Below, piece after piece: positions 43,526 to 52,242 of a DNA stretch of 64,000 bases. The notes under the pieces are model-generated. The model searched no databases and was not told the origin of the DNA. It worked only from the letters and a program-made list of their open reading frames with translations. The position numbers and the translations under genes were made by a program. This DNA is from Bradyrhizobium septentrionale (GTDB lineage Bacteria; Pseudomonadota; Alphaproteobacteria; Rhizobiales; Xanthobacteraceae). Each line of letters begins with the position of its first letter. The first letter of the stretch is position 1. The stretch is taken from NCBI RefSeq assembly GCF_011516645.4, contig NZ_CP088285.1:4172501-4236500 (forward strand), given 5' to 3'.

Positions 43526-44469
43526 ACCCCTCTGACCACGCCCGGCTGGCCCTGTGCGCATTCCAGCGCAGCACGGTCCCAGTTCGCGTTGATGGCCGCG
43601 GCCTCATAGCTCGATTGCAGGAATTCGAGCAGCGCCTTGTCCGGATCTGCAGCCATCCGCACGGCGTCGTATGGCAGGATGAATTCGCCGAGTGCCTCGC
43701 TGAAGAATGCAGCGTCGGGCCGCACCGGCGTGCTGCGATAGCCCGCGGGTTCCGGATAAGCGTAGGAATAGAATGCGGGGTAATCGATTGCGCCGCCGCC
43801 CGGCCAGAAGCCGGCGCTGCTCACCTCGTGCGAATAGGCTTCGTGCGCCACCGCGTCGGGCAAATGTGGCACGCCGCCGGGATGCCGCGGTGCCGTCCTG
43901 CCGGAGAAGCGCGTCACCGCGAGATCAAAGCTGCCCCAGAAGAAATGCACCGGGCTCGCCTTGCCGAGAAAGCCGGTCCGGAATTGCTTGAACACGCGGT
44001 CGCAGTTCACAAGGATCTGGTGAAACCGGCGCACGGCATCCGCGTCGTACGAGGCATGCTGCGTATCCTGCGAAAATCGGATCGGGTCGGAGACTTCGTT
44101 CGGTATCTCGTCAATGACGACGTCGATTCCGAGGTCCTTCAGATTGCCCATGAGCGCCGCGTAGAAGCTCGCGACCGATTGACCGGCCAGCGCGAATTGC
44201 CGCTCGGCGCCGTCGCTGGTCGAGACGCTGAGCATGTGATCGATAAGATCGAAGTCGATCTGGAACGTGCGGTCGCCGTCGGGGACCGGCGAGGTCGTCA
44301 GCCCGCGCGCCGTGACATAGAGCGTGACGTGCCAGGAGTGATTGAGCCAGGGCGATTTCGCCAGCCGGATCTTGCCGGCAATCTGGGTGAAAAGCTGGAG
44401 CGTGGCACAGCTGTCGCGCCACGCCGCGGTCGGCAGTTCCGGCCAGCGGGTCTTCTGTGTGTTGGTCAT
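43522..44469 (-). CDS. DUF5996 family protein
   Basis: A 315-residue cytoplasmic protein. It begins RWPELPTAAWRDSCATLQLF and TQIAGKIRLAKSPWLNHSWH, then LYVTARGLTTSPVPDGDRTF, all characteristic of DUF5996, and continues with SPVHFFWGSFDLAVTRFSGR and AYSHEVSSAGFWPGGGAIDY. The function of the family is not known to me. It has no close operon partner; a terminator-like hairpin and the WrbA gene lie upstream. A repeat overlaps its stop codon. Confidence 0.82.
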   Translation of the reverse strand: MTNTQKTRWPELPTAAWRDSCATLQLFTQIAGKIRLAKSPWLNHSWHVTLYVTARGLTTSPVPDGDRTFQIDFDLIDHMLSVSTSDGAERQFALAGQSVASFYAALMGNLKDLGIDVVIDEIPNEVSDPIRFSQDTQHASYDADAVRRFHQILVNCDRVFKQFRTGFLGKASPVHFFWGSFDLAVTRFSGRTAPRHPGGVPHLPDAVAHEAYSHEVSSAGFWPGGGAIDYPAFYSYAYPEPAGYRSTPVRPDAAFFSEALGEFILPYDAVRMAADPDKALLEFLQSSYEAAAINANWDRAALECAQGQPGVVRGV

Positions 44470-44565
44470 GGCAAACCTCGGGGCTGGGCCGACAAGAAGC
44501 CTTGCGGCATATCACGAAAATAGTCTCGATGACCTCGGGAACTGGCGTTTCCGAAAGCAGCTGAT

Positions 44566-44595
44566 AGGGCGGCAATCTTCAACGAGTGCCGCCCT
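44566..44595. terminator. Weak terminator-like hairpin
   Basis: AGGGCGGCA pairs with TGCCGCCCT (9-bp stem) over a 12-base loop, downstream of the WrbA gene (ends at 44642). There is no long T run, so it may be only a structured region at the transcript end. Confidence 0.4.
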
Positions 44596-44641
44596 TATCG
44601 CGTCAACCATCCAGTCAGGCGTGAAAACCCAGCTGTGAAGC

Positions 44642-45241
44642 TCAGCCGTGCAGCTTCCTGGCGGTCTCCGCGATCGCGCGGCCCTGATAGCGGGCGCCGG
44701 CCAGTTCGTTCTCGCTCGGCTGGCGGCTGCCGTCGCCGCCGGTGATGGTGGTGGCGCCGTAGGGCGCGCCGCCGGTGACCTCGTCGAGCTTCATCTGCCC
44801 GGCAAAGCCGTAATTGAGGCCGACCACCGTCATGCCGAAATGCAGGAGGTTGGTGATGATCGAGAACAGCGTGGTCTCCTGGCCGCCATGCTGGGTCGCG
44901 CTCGAGGTGAAGGCGCCGCCGACCTTGCCGTTCAGCGCGCCCTTGAGCCACAGCCCGCCGGCCTGGTCGAGGAAGTTGGCCATCTGCGAGGCCATGCGGC
45001 CGAAGCGGGTGCCGGTGCCGACGATGATGGCGTCATAGTTGGCGAGATCGTCAATCTCGGCGACTGGCGTGGCCTGGTCGAGCTTGTAGTACGAGGCTTT
45101 CGCGACTTCGGCCGGCACGAGCTCGGGCACTCGCTTGATGTCGACGGTGGCGCCGGCTTCGCGCGCGCCTTCCGCCACCGCATTCGCCATGGCTTCGATG
45201 TGACCGTAGGCGGAGTAATAGAGAACGAGAACCTTGGCCAT
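44642..45241 (-). CDS. wrbA: NAD(P)H:quinone oxidoreductase type IV (WrbA)
   Basis: A 199-residue flavodoxin-fold enzyme that reduces quinones by two electrons. It begins [20 protein letters not shown] (phosphate loop for FMN), and has [60 protein letters not shown] and [20 protein letters not shown], all diagnostic of WrbA. AAGGAGG lies upstream of the ATG at 45241. It is the third gene of a set with an SDR and a pirin-like protein; a hairpin repeat lies between it and the pirin gene and could tune expression. Confidence 0.95.
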   Translation of the reverse strand: MAKVLVLYYSAYGHIEAMANAVAEGAREAGATVDIKRVPELVPAEVAKASYYKLDQATPVAEIDDLANYDAIIVGTGTRFGRMASQMANFLDQAGGLWLKGALNGKVGGAFTSSATQHGGQETTLFSIITNLLHFGMTVVGLNYGFAGQMKLDEVTGGAPYGATTITGGDGSRQPSENELAGARYQGRAIAETARKLHG

Positions 45242-45296
45242 GATGGCCTCCTTTTGGGTTTGGTAGGGGGAGGTTGGGGGAGTTGGTCCTAGGGCT

Positions 45297-45384
45297 GTCA
45301 TTGCCGGGCTTGACCCGGCAATCCATCAATCTTGAAAGACTCTTTCGAAGAGGGATGGATGGCCGGGTCAAGCCCGGCCATGAC
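45297..45384. repeat. Inverted GCCGGG hairpin pair between pirin and wrbA genes
   Basis: GTCATTGCCGGGCTTGACCC and its inverse (GGGTCAAGCCCGGCCATGAC) enclose about 45 bases, with smaller hairpins of CCGGGCTTGACCCGG in each arm. It matches the repeat at 134-165. It lies inside the same-strand gap between pirin and WrbA and could form a strong RNA hairpin there. Confidence 0.75.
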
Positions 45385-45397
45385 GGAGTGGAGAGAC

Positions 45398-46096
45398 TCA
45401 GGCCGCGTCGACCAGCACCAGCTCGGCATCTTCGAGCGCGGTGATCTTCAGCTTGGCCTCGTCGCGGATCGCGGCACCGTCGCGCGCATTGACGCGCACG
45501 CCGTTGACCTCGATGCTGCCGGCCGCCGGCACCAGGTAGAGGTGACGGGCCTTGTCGGCGGAATATTCCGCGCTCTCGCCGGCCTTCAGCGTGGTGGCGA
45601 GCACCCGCGCATTGGCGCGGATCGGCAGCGCGTCGTTGTCGCCGTCGATCCCCGAGGCGATGGTGACGAGCTTGCCCGAGCGGTCCGCCTTCGGGAACGG
45701 CTTTGAGCCCCAGGTCGGATGGCCGCCCTTCGTCGTCGGCTCGATCCAGATCTGGAAGATCTTGGTCTTCGAGGGCTCCAGATTGTACTCGGAGTGGCGG
45801 ATGCCGCTGCCGGCGCTCATCACCTGCACGTCGCCGGCTTCGGTGCGTCCCTTGTTGCCGAGCGAGTCCTGGTGCGTGATCGCGCCCTCGCGGACATAGG
45901 TGATGATCTCCATGTTGGCATGCGGATGAGCCGGGAAGCCGGAGTTGGGCGCGATCTCATCATCGTTCCACACCCGCAGCGCGCCGTGGCTCACATTCTC
46001 GGGATCGTAGTAGCTGGCAAACGAGAAGTGATGCTTGGCCTTCAGCCAGCCGTGGTCGGCACCGCCAAGCTCAGCAAATGGTCTCAGTTCGATCAT
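45398..46096 (-). CDS. Pirin-family protein
   Basis: A 232-residue bicupin. It begins MIELRPFAELGGADHGWLKA and continues with HHFSFASYYDPENVSHGALR, GFPAHPHANMEIITYVREGA (histidine metal ligands) and VQVMSAGSGIRHSEYNLEPS, the pirin signature, then the second cupin half. Some pirins are quercetinases or redox sensors. AGAGGA lies 6 bases before the ATG at 46096, so this start is favoured over one six bases earlier. It is the middle gene of SDR-pirin-WrbA. Confidence 0.93.
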   Translation of the reverse strand: MIELRPFAELGGADHGWLKAKHHFSFASYYDPENVSHGALRVWNDDEIAPNSGFPAHPHANMEIITYVREGAITHQDSLGNKGRTEAGDVQVMSAGSGIRHSEYNLEPSKTKIFQIWIEPTTKGGHPTWGSKPFPKADRSGKLVTIASGIDGDNDALPIRANARVLATTLKAGESAEYSADKARHLYLVPAAGSIEVNGVRVNARDGAAIRDEAKLKITALEDAELVLVDAA

Positions 46097-46172
46097 GGTC
46101 ATTCCTCTTTGATTTTCGATGTTGCGGAGCGGCCGGGTGGGCCTCACCCGGCGTCTCCAGAAATTTTTGCGA

Positions 46173-46925
46173 TCAGGCGCCGAAGCCGCCGTCGACGTTG
46201 AGCACGGTGCCGGTCACGAACGAGGCGTCCGGGCTCGCCAGGAAGACGACGCCGGCGGCGACTTCCTCCGGCCGGCCGAAGCGCTGCAGCGCGTGCTGCA
46301 AGCGTTGCGTCTCGGCAAACTCGCCGCCGTCCTTCGGGTTCATGTCGGTGTCGATCGAGCCGGGCTGCACCACATTCACCGTGATGCCGCGCCGTCCGAG
46401 GTCGCGCGCCGCGCCCTTGGTGTAGCCAACGACGGCCGCCTTGGTGGCGACGTAGTCGGCAAGACCAGGGAACGAGGCGCGGTCGGCCAGCATGGAGCCG
46501 ACGGTGACAATGCGGCCGCCTTCACCCATCAGCTTCGAGGCGGCGCGGATCGCGGTGATGACGCCATCGATGTTGATCGCCTCCTGGCGGGCGAGCGTGG
46601 TGGTATCGGCCTTGGGATCGTCGACCGCACCGCCGGATGCGACGCCGGCGTTGTTGACGAGAATGTCGAGCCGGCCAAAATCCCTGGCGACGGTCTTCAC
46701 CAACTGATCGACATCGGATGAGGAGGCCTGGTCGGCCTTGTAGGCGCGGGCGTTGATGCCCTTGGCTTTCAGTTCAGTGACGACGGCCTCGGCCTTCTCG
46801 GGAGAGGCGACGTAGCTGATCGTGACGTTGGCGCCTTCCGCAGCGAGCGCGCGGGCGCTGGCCGCGCCGATGCCGCGCGAACCGCCGGTGACGAGGGCGA
46901 CCTTGCCGGAGAGCTTCTTGGTCAT
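46173..46925 (-). CDS. Short-chain dehydrogenase/reductase (SDR)
   Basis: A 250-residue classical SDR: VALVTGGSRGIGAASARALA (TGxxxGIG cofactor motif), RLDILVNNAGVASGG (NNAG), the serine in RIVTVGSMLADRA and YVATKAAVVGYTKGAARD (YxxxK), then ITVNVVQPGSIDTDMNPKDG. It reduces or oxidises a small carbonyl or alcohol substrate; quinone-related chemistry is suggested by its partners pirin and WrbA. GGAG precedes the ATG at 46925; a longer reading by 102 bases runs through the promoter. It is divergent from a LysR gene. Confidence 0.93.
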   Translation of the reverse strand: MTKKLSGKVALVTGGSRGIGAASARALAAEGANVTISYVASPEKAEAVVTELKAKGINARAYKADQASSSDVDQLVKTVARDFGRLDILVNNAGVASGGAVDDPKADTTTLARQEAINIDGVITAIRAASKLMGEGGRIVTVGSMLADRASFPGLADYVATKAAVVGYTKGAARDLGRRGITVNVVQPGSIDTDMNPKDGGEFAETQRLQHALQRFGRPEEVAAGVVFLASPDASFVTGTVLNVDGGFGA

Positions 46926-47009
46926 TGGATTTCTCCATCGATTGAATTGCGATTGAATTTGATGGCACTTGGATATGCCTCCGGCTGTGGTATAGAAATA
47001 GAAACTATT

Positions 47010-47024
47010 GAAACTCATTGTTTC
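47010..47024. promoter_or_regulatory. Candidate LysR operator, GAAAC-N5-GTTTC
   Basis: GAAACTCATTGTTTC is a perfect dyad with a five-base spacer, in an AT-rich 126-base gap between the SDR operon and its divergent LysR gene; another GAAAC lies nine bases before it. LysR regulators often bind T-N11-A dyads here. Not tested. Confidence 0.5.
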
Positions 47025-47051
47025 CAAATTGAGTAATCAGGACAGCGGCGC

Positions 47052-47966
47052 ATGGCGAAACTTCCGGACTTCGAGGCGCTCGCGATTTTCGCAAAAGTCG
47101 TGGAGTTACGGTCGTTTGCGGCAGCCGCGACCGAGCTCTCGTTGTCCAAGGCGACGGTGTCCAAGGCGGTCAGCCGGCTGGAGGAGCGGCTCGGCGCGCG
47201 GCTGTTCAACCGCACCTCGCGGCGGCTGGCGCTGACCGATGCCGGCCAGAAATTGTCGGAGCGCGCCGCGCGGCTGTTGGCCGACGGCGAGGCCGCCGAG
47301 AGCGAGGCGCTGGCGCAATCGACCACGCCGCGCGGCCTGGTGCGGCTCGCGGTGCCGATGAGCTTTGGCATCAAGACGGTGGCGCCGCTGCTGCCCGAGT
47401 TCATGGAGGCCTATCCGGAAGTCGCGATCGACCTGCATCTGAGCGATGCGACGGTGGATCTGATCGGCGAGGGCTTTGACGCCGGCCTGCGCATCGCGCG
47501 GCTGCCGGATTCTTCGCTGATCGCGCGGCGGCTGTGCGGCATGCCGCGTTACACGGTGGCGGCACCGTCCTATCTGAAGCGCCACGGCCGGCCGACCCAT
47601 CCGATGCATCTCGCCGAGCACAAATGCTTCGGCTACGCCTATCTCTCGACCCAGGGTGTCTGGCACTACACCAACGCGTCGGGCGAGCAGGCGAGCGTGC
47701 GCCCCGCCGGCCAGCTCAGGGTCAACAATGGCGAGGCGGTGATGCCGGCGCTGCTGGCCGGGCTCGGCATCGCCGATCTGCCCGACTTCATCGTCGGCGA
47801 TGCGATCGCAAGCGGCGAGGTCGAGGTGATCCTGAAAGGCTGGAAGCAGCCGGAAGGCGCCGTGCATCTCGTCACCCCGCCCGGCGGCCCACGGCCCGCC
47901 CGTGTCGAGGTGCTCGCCGATTTCCTCGCCCGGCATTTCGCCAAAGGGCGCGCGCAGCGCAAATAG
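47052..47966 (+). CDS. LysR-family regulator of the SDR-pirin-wrbA set
   Basis: A 304-residue LysR protein: AIFAKVVELRSFAAAATELS and LSKATVSKAVSRLEERLGAR form the helix-turn-helix region, and GLVRLAVPMSFGIKTVAPLL begins the effector domain. Family form is the aromatic/quinone-response subgroup. It is divergent from SDR-pirin-wrbA, with a dyad between, so it probably senses a quinone or related compound and controls the set. The ATG at 47052 gives the standard distance to the DNA-binding helix. Confidence 0.94.
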   Translation: MAKLPDFEALAIFAKVVELRSFAAAATELSLSKATVSKAVSRLEERLGARLFNRTSRRLALTDAGQKLSERAARLLADGEAAESEALAQSTTPRGLVRLAVPMSFGIKTVAPLLPEFMEAYPEVAIDLHLSDATVDLIGEGFDAGLRIARLPDSSLIARRLCGMPRYTVAAPSYLKRHGRPTHPMHLAEHKCFGYAYLSTQGVWHYTNASGEQASVRPAGQLRVNNGEAVMPALLAGLGIADLPDFIVGDAIASGEVEVILKGWKQPEGAVHLVTPPGGPRPARVEVLADFLARHFAKGRAQRK

Positions 47967-48097
47967 AGGGCCGCGCTCAGCAGAAATAAAGCGGCACGCT
48001 CAGCAGAGATAGAACTCCGCACGCGGGATGTTCGGGGAGGCCGTGTGAGCCGTCACATTCGTGTCATCCCTTTTAAATTGTATAACTTGTGTGAACT

Positions 48098-48115
48098 AAC
48101 CCACGATCGTGGGTT
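48098..48115. promoter_or_regulatory. Perfect 18-bp palindrome upstream of the protease-nuclease gene
   Basis: AACCCACGATCGTGGGTT reads the same on both strands. It lies 66 bases before the ATG at 48182 in an otherwise AT-richer promoter-like region (TTTTAAATTGTATAACTTGT). It is a good operator candidate for an unknown regulator; no regulator gene is adjacent except the LysR at 47052. Confidence 0.55.
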
Positions 48116-48181
48116 GGCGCGATCGTCTATTGCTGCGTCCTGAGCCGGTGTTGCCACAAAGCGCATTTTCGGAGGAACCAG

Positions 48182-50631
48182 ATGATTGACCTGACCAAGC
48201 ATGATTTCACGTCATTGTCGGTGAAGGACCTGCTCGATGCCCGCGAGGCGTATCACGTGCATCTCGCCCACCTGCAGTCGGTCTACGCCACCGCAATTGG
48301 CCGCTATCTGATCCGCGACAACGATCGCAATGCGACGGAAAGAAAGGCCCACTCCAAACCGCAGGCGCTCGGACCGCGCACGCTGTTCAATTCGTCGGTC
48401 AAGGACTGGTCGTGGCCCTGCATTCTGGTCTTTGTCCGCGACTGGATGAAGCGCTCGGAGCTGAAGAACCATCCGGAGAAGCAGGATCAGCTGGTGCCGC
48501 CGTTCCTGTATCTGCCTGATGGTCGCGTCGTGCCCACCTGCGTGGTCAAGGTCGATCCGAACGAGGAAAGCCCGGCACCGTCGACCCGCCGGTGTTCAAG
48601 AGCGACTTGGTCGGCGGCGGCTTTCCGGTTCAGACCACGATCCAGGGCAAGATCCACCGTGGCTCGATCGGCTGCCTCGTCACCAACGGCGAGACGGTGT
48701 TTGCGTTGTCCAACCGTCACGTGGTCGGCGCGGCCGGACGTGAGATCTTTGCCGGCTTCAAGAACACCGACCGCCGTCTCGGGGTCAGCGACGCGCTGCA
48801 ACTCGGCAAGCGCGCCTTCAGCGAGGTCTATCCCGGCTGGCCCGGCTCGCGTGTGGTGGCCAATCTCGATGCCGGACTGATCCGCGTCGACGACGTCAAG
48901 GGCTGGACCGCACAGGTCTACGGCGTCGGCCAGGTCGGCGACGTCGTCGATCTCAATGTCGGCACCTTCCGTCTCGACATCATCGACCAGCCGCTGATTG
49001 CCTTCGGTGCGACCAGCGGCTTGATGAAGGGCAAGATCCTTGGCCTGTTCTATCGCTACAAGACCGTCGGCGGCCTGGAGTATGTCAGCGATTTCGTGAT
49101 CGGTCCGCGCGACGGCGACACGCCGCTCAACAACTATCCCGGCGACTCCGGCACGGTCTGGTTTCTCGACGATCCGGACGCGAAGAAGAACGCCGGCGGC
49201 GCGCGCATCCTCAGCCCTGTGGCGCTGGAATGGGGCGGCCAGGAATTGTTCGGATCGGGCGGCAAGGTCCCGATGCAGGTCGCGCTCGGCATCTGCATGG
49301 CAACGCTGTGCCGCGAGCTCGACGTCGAGCTGATCGGCGACTGGAATGCCGGTCATACCGAGTATTGGGGCGAATGGGGGCACGTCAAGATCGGCGCTTA
49401 CGCGACCGACCTGATCGACGCAAAGCTTCCCAAGCTCGCCACCATGATGGAGGCCAACTCCGACAATATCGGCCTCGACGACAAGCTGCTTGCGGACCTC
49501 AAACCGCATCAGCGAGGTACGTTCTCGCCGTTGGCCGACGTCGCCGATCTGGTCTGGCGCTTCACCCGGCACACCGACGAGAGCAACCATTTCGCCGACA
49601 TGGACAAGCCGGGCAGCGACGGCAAGACGCTGCTCGATCTTTGCGCCGAGTCCACGCGCAACGTCGATCCGAAGGTCTGGAACGACTATTACCAGGGGAT
49701 CGGCGAGGACCGGCGCGGTGCGTTGCCGTTCCGCGTCTGGCAGATCTTCGACGAGATGGTGGAGTACGCCGCCGCCAACAAGAAGCTGGAGTTCGTCTGC
49801 GCCGCCGGAATTGTCGCGCACTACATCGGCGATGCCTGCCAGCCGCTGCACATCTCGCAATTCCACCACGGCCTCGATCCGAGCGACAAGGCGCATGCCA
49901 AGGTGCACAGCGTGTACGAGACCACGATGATCGGCCGCCACGGCAAGGATCTCATCAAGATGATCCCCGATGCCAGGACCAGCGACGTCGCGGAGATTGC
50001 GCCCGGCGGCACGCCGACCGGACGCGACGCCGCGATCGCCGTGGTTGCGCTGATGCAGCGAACCGTGAAGCGGCTGCCGCCGATGACCATCGTCAACCTG
50101 TTCAACTCACATATGGGGAGCGGCCAGGTCGAAACGCTGTGGTCGAAGCTGAAGGATGCGACGGCGGCCTGCATGCAGGACGGCGCCAAAACCCTGGCCC
50201 GGGTCTGGGAAGCCGCTTGGCGCGCCGGCGCCGGTGAGGATCGCGGGCAGGGCGGTAAGTTCGACCAGGACAGCCTGAGCAAGCTCTACAATGATCCGAG
50301 CTTCCTGCCGGCGTATCCGCTCCAGCAGCTCACGCTGGATGCCGACGATCACATCGTTCCGATCGGGGGCAGCGGCGGTGCACGGCGCCGGAACGCAACC
50401 ACGGCACGGCGTGCGCGCCCGCAAGCAGCGAAGAAGGCGGTGAAGAAAGGGGCCAAGAAGGCAGCCAGGAATACGGCCAGGAAACCGCTCAAGAAGGCGG
50501 TGGCGCGCAAGCGTCCGGCTGCAGCCGCGCCGGTCCGCCGCGCGGCCGCCAGCAAGAAGACCGCAACCAAGCGCGGCGCCGCCAAGAAGCGATCCGTCGC
50601 AAAGACGCGGAAGGCGTCGCGCAAGCGCTAG
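48182..50631 (+). CDS. Trypsin-like protease / S1-P1 nuclease-PLC-like fusion with H1-like tail, frameshifted
   Basis: From ATG 48182 (GGAGGAACCAG upstream) about 130 residues are read (LTKHDFTSLSVKDLLDAREA and onward); then the frame breaks near 48573 in AAAGCCCGG. With one C restored the product is about 816 residues and continues TVDPPVFKSDLVGGGFPVQT. A trypsin-like part follows: catalytic His in ALSNRHVVGA (about 180), Asp in NLDAGLIRVD (about 230) and Ser in YPGDSGTVWF (about 323). Then come zinc-ligand motifs of the S1/P1 nuclease and phospholipase C fold: GEWGHVKIGAYATD (His about 401), HTDESNHFADMD (464-475), GIVAHYIGDACQPLHISQFH (His 547, Asp 551, His 557). The last about 84 residues are almost only A, K, R and no acids, like histone H1. 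No signal peptide. No close known relative is recognised; it may be cytoplasmic. Confidence 0.7.
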
Positions 50632-50677
50632 CGAATCATGAAGTCACGTAGAATCGGTCTCGCGGCAGGCTGATGCA

Positions 50678-50798
50678 CCTCTCCCGCTTGCGGGGGAGGT
50701 CGTATCGCATCGGAGATGCGATACGGGTGGGGGCTCTCTCCACGATGTGACTCGTGGAGAGAGCCCCCACCCCAGCCCTCCCCCGCAAGCGGGAGAGG
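50678..50798. repeat. Complete CTCTCCCGCTTGCGGGGGAG palindromic repeat
   Basis: Outer arms CCTCTCCCGCTTGCGGGGGA and TCCCCCGCAAGCGGGAGAGG pair, with an inner pair GGGTGGGGGCTCTCTCCACG and the inverted GAGAGAGCCCCCACCCCAGC. It is the intact copy of the repeat that the ISAs1 element split at 2724/3910. The gene-free stretch 50632-51021 (390 bases) otherwise shows no gene. Confidence 0.85.
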
Positions 50799-51021
50799 GA
50801 GCGCATCGCCCTTGCGGCTGCCATTCCACCTGATCGCAGCAAGGGCTCGGACCTGACCCATGAGGCCTGATCTCCCTCGTCGGTCAGGCCGCATCGGATG
50901 CGGCAAGCGGGACGCTTGAGATCGGCGTCCCGCTCCTGCACCATGTAACCAGCCGCGGCTTTGACCGCGGCATCGCGATCGGTTGCGATCGCCAAAAAGG
51001 ACGACTGGGGAGAAACTCTCG

Positions 51022-52011
51022 ATGAACCGCCGCGAACTCCTGCGCGCCGCTGCAGCTTTGCCGCTCGCGCACACTGCGCTCGCCAATTCCGCCTTCGCGC
51101 AAGCCGCCTATCCCAACCGCAACATCACGATGATCGTGCCGTTTCCGGCCGGCGGCCAGGCCGATCTCGCGGCGCGTCCGGTGGCGCTGGCGCTCGAGCG
51201 GATCCTCGGAAAATCCGTCATCGTCGACAATCGCGCCGGCGGAGCGGGCGGATCGATCGGCAATGCGCAGGCCGCGCGCGCCGAGGCAGACGGCTATACG
51301 CTGTTGATGACCTTGTCGTCGCTTGCGGTGCTGCCGGAGGCCGACCGGCTGTTCGATCGTCCGGTTGCCTACGAAGTGTCGCAGTTCGCGCCGATCGCGC
51401 GTGTGCTCGCAGACCCGACGCTGCTGGCAGTGCCGGCCTCGGCGCCATGGAAGACGCTGCAGGAGTTCGTCGACGACGCGAAGAAACGCCCGGGACAAAT
51501 CCCCTACGGCTCGTCCGGCCCCTACGGCACGCTGCATGTCGCGATGGAGATGTTCGCGGCAAGTGCAGGAATCAAACTGCTGCATGTGCCGTTCCGTGGC
51601 GCGGGCCCCGCGCTCACCGCGCTGCTCTCGGGCACCGTGCAGGCCTTGGCGTCGGCGCCGGGCACGCTCAAGGCGCAGGTCGAAGACGGCAAGATGCGCG
51701 TGCTCGCCAATTGGGGCGCCGAGCGGATCGCGAGTTTCCCCGATCTGCCGACTTTCAAGGAGCTCGGCGACAAGGATGTCGAGTTCTACATCTGGGCGGG
51801 ATTGTTCGCGCAGGCCGCGCTGCCGGCGCCGATCATGATGCGGCTGCGCGCAGCGATGGCCGACGCGGTCAAGGCGCCGGAGGTGATCAAGACCTTCGAG
51901 ACCGCGGGCAGTCCCGTCGCCTATCTGGACGCGCCGGAGTTTTCAAAATTTGTTGCAGATGACAGCGCGCGGTTGATTGCGGCAGTGAAGAAGATCGGCA
52001 AGGTCGAGTAG
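51022..52011 (+). CDS. Bug/TctC-family periplasmic solute receptor (second)
   Basis: A 329-residue exported receptor. MNRRELLRAAAALPLAHTAL is a twin-arginine-like signal (RR at residues 3-4), cleaved near AFAQA. The mature start YPNRNITMIVPFPAGGQADL then VIVDNRAGGAGGSIGNAQAA and DGYTLLMTLSSLAVLPEADR are diagnostic of the family. It lacks TctA/TctB neighbours. It shares only the fold with the receptor at 6539, so it is not a recent duplicate. GGGGAG lies about 10 bases before the ATG; a longer reading of 13 codons lacks support. Confidence 0.92.
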   Translation: MNRRELLRAAAALPLAHTALANSAFAQAAYPNRNITMIVPFPAGGQADLAARPVALALERILGKSVIVDNRAGGAGGSIGNAQAARAEADGYTLLMTLSSLAVLPEADRLFDRPVAYEVSQFAPIARVLADPTLLAVPASAPWKTLQEFVDDAKKRPGQIPYGSSGPYGTLHVAMEMFAASAGIKLLHVPFRGAGPALTALLSGTVQALASAPGTLKAQVEDGKMRVLANWGAERIASFPDLPTFKELGDKDVEFYIWAGLFAQAALPAPIMMRLRAAMADAVKAPEVIKTFETAGSPVAYLDAPEFSKFVADDSARLIAAVKKIGKVE

Positions 52012-52020
52012 GGAACCTAG

Positions 52021-52100
52021 CCAGAGCCCGTTCCGATTGAATCGGAACGGGGCTCTGGATTCTTGTTTGACGCATTTTCTTCACGCGAACCGGCCGCCAC
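52021..52100. repeat. Dyad repeat with strong hairpin after the receptor gene
   Basis: CCAGAGCCCGTTCCGATT pairs with AATCGGAACGGGGCTCTGG, a strong hairpin just past the receptor's stop and a likely transcript end. It continues as ATTCTTGTTTGACGCATTTT and TTCACGCGAACCGG, the reverse complement of part of the 858-915 repeat. Confidence 0.75.
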
Positions 52101-52242
52101 TTCGCTCGCTCTGATCCGCCTTCACATTTAGTTGTCTGCAAGAACGATCCTTGGCCCCATTCATTTGGCAGTTTGGGCGCATCGCCGCGCGGAGTCTGCG
52201 CGCGCCCATCAGGATCCAAACTTGAAACAAGGGGAGCCGGAC

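Noticed and set aside
6539..52011. Complete tripartite tricarboxylate transporter systems
   Set aside because: Only the two receptor genes are present; no TctA or TctB genes lie near either one.
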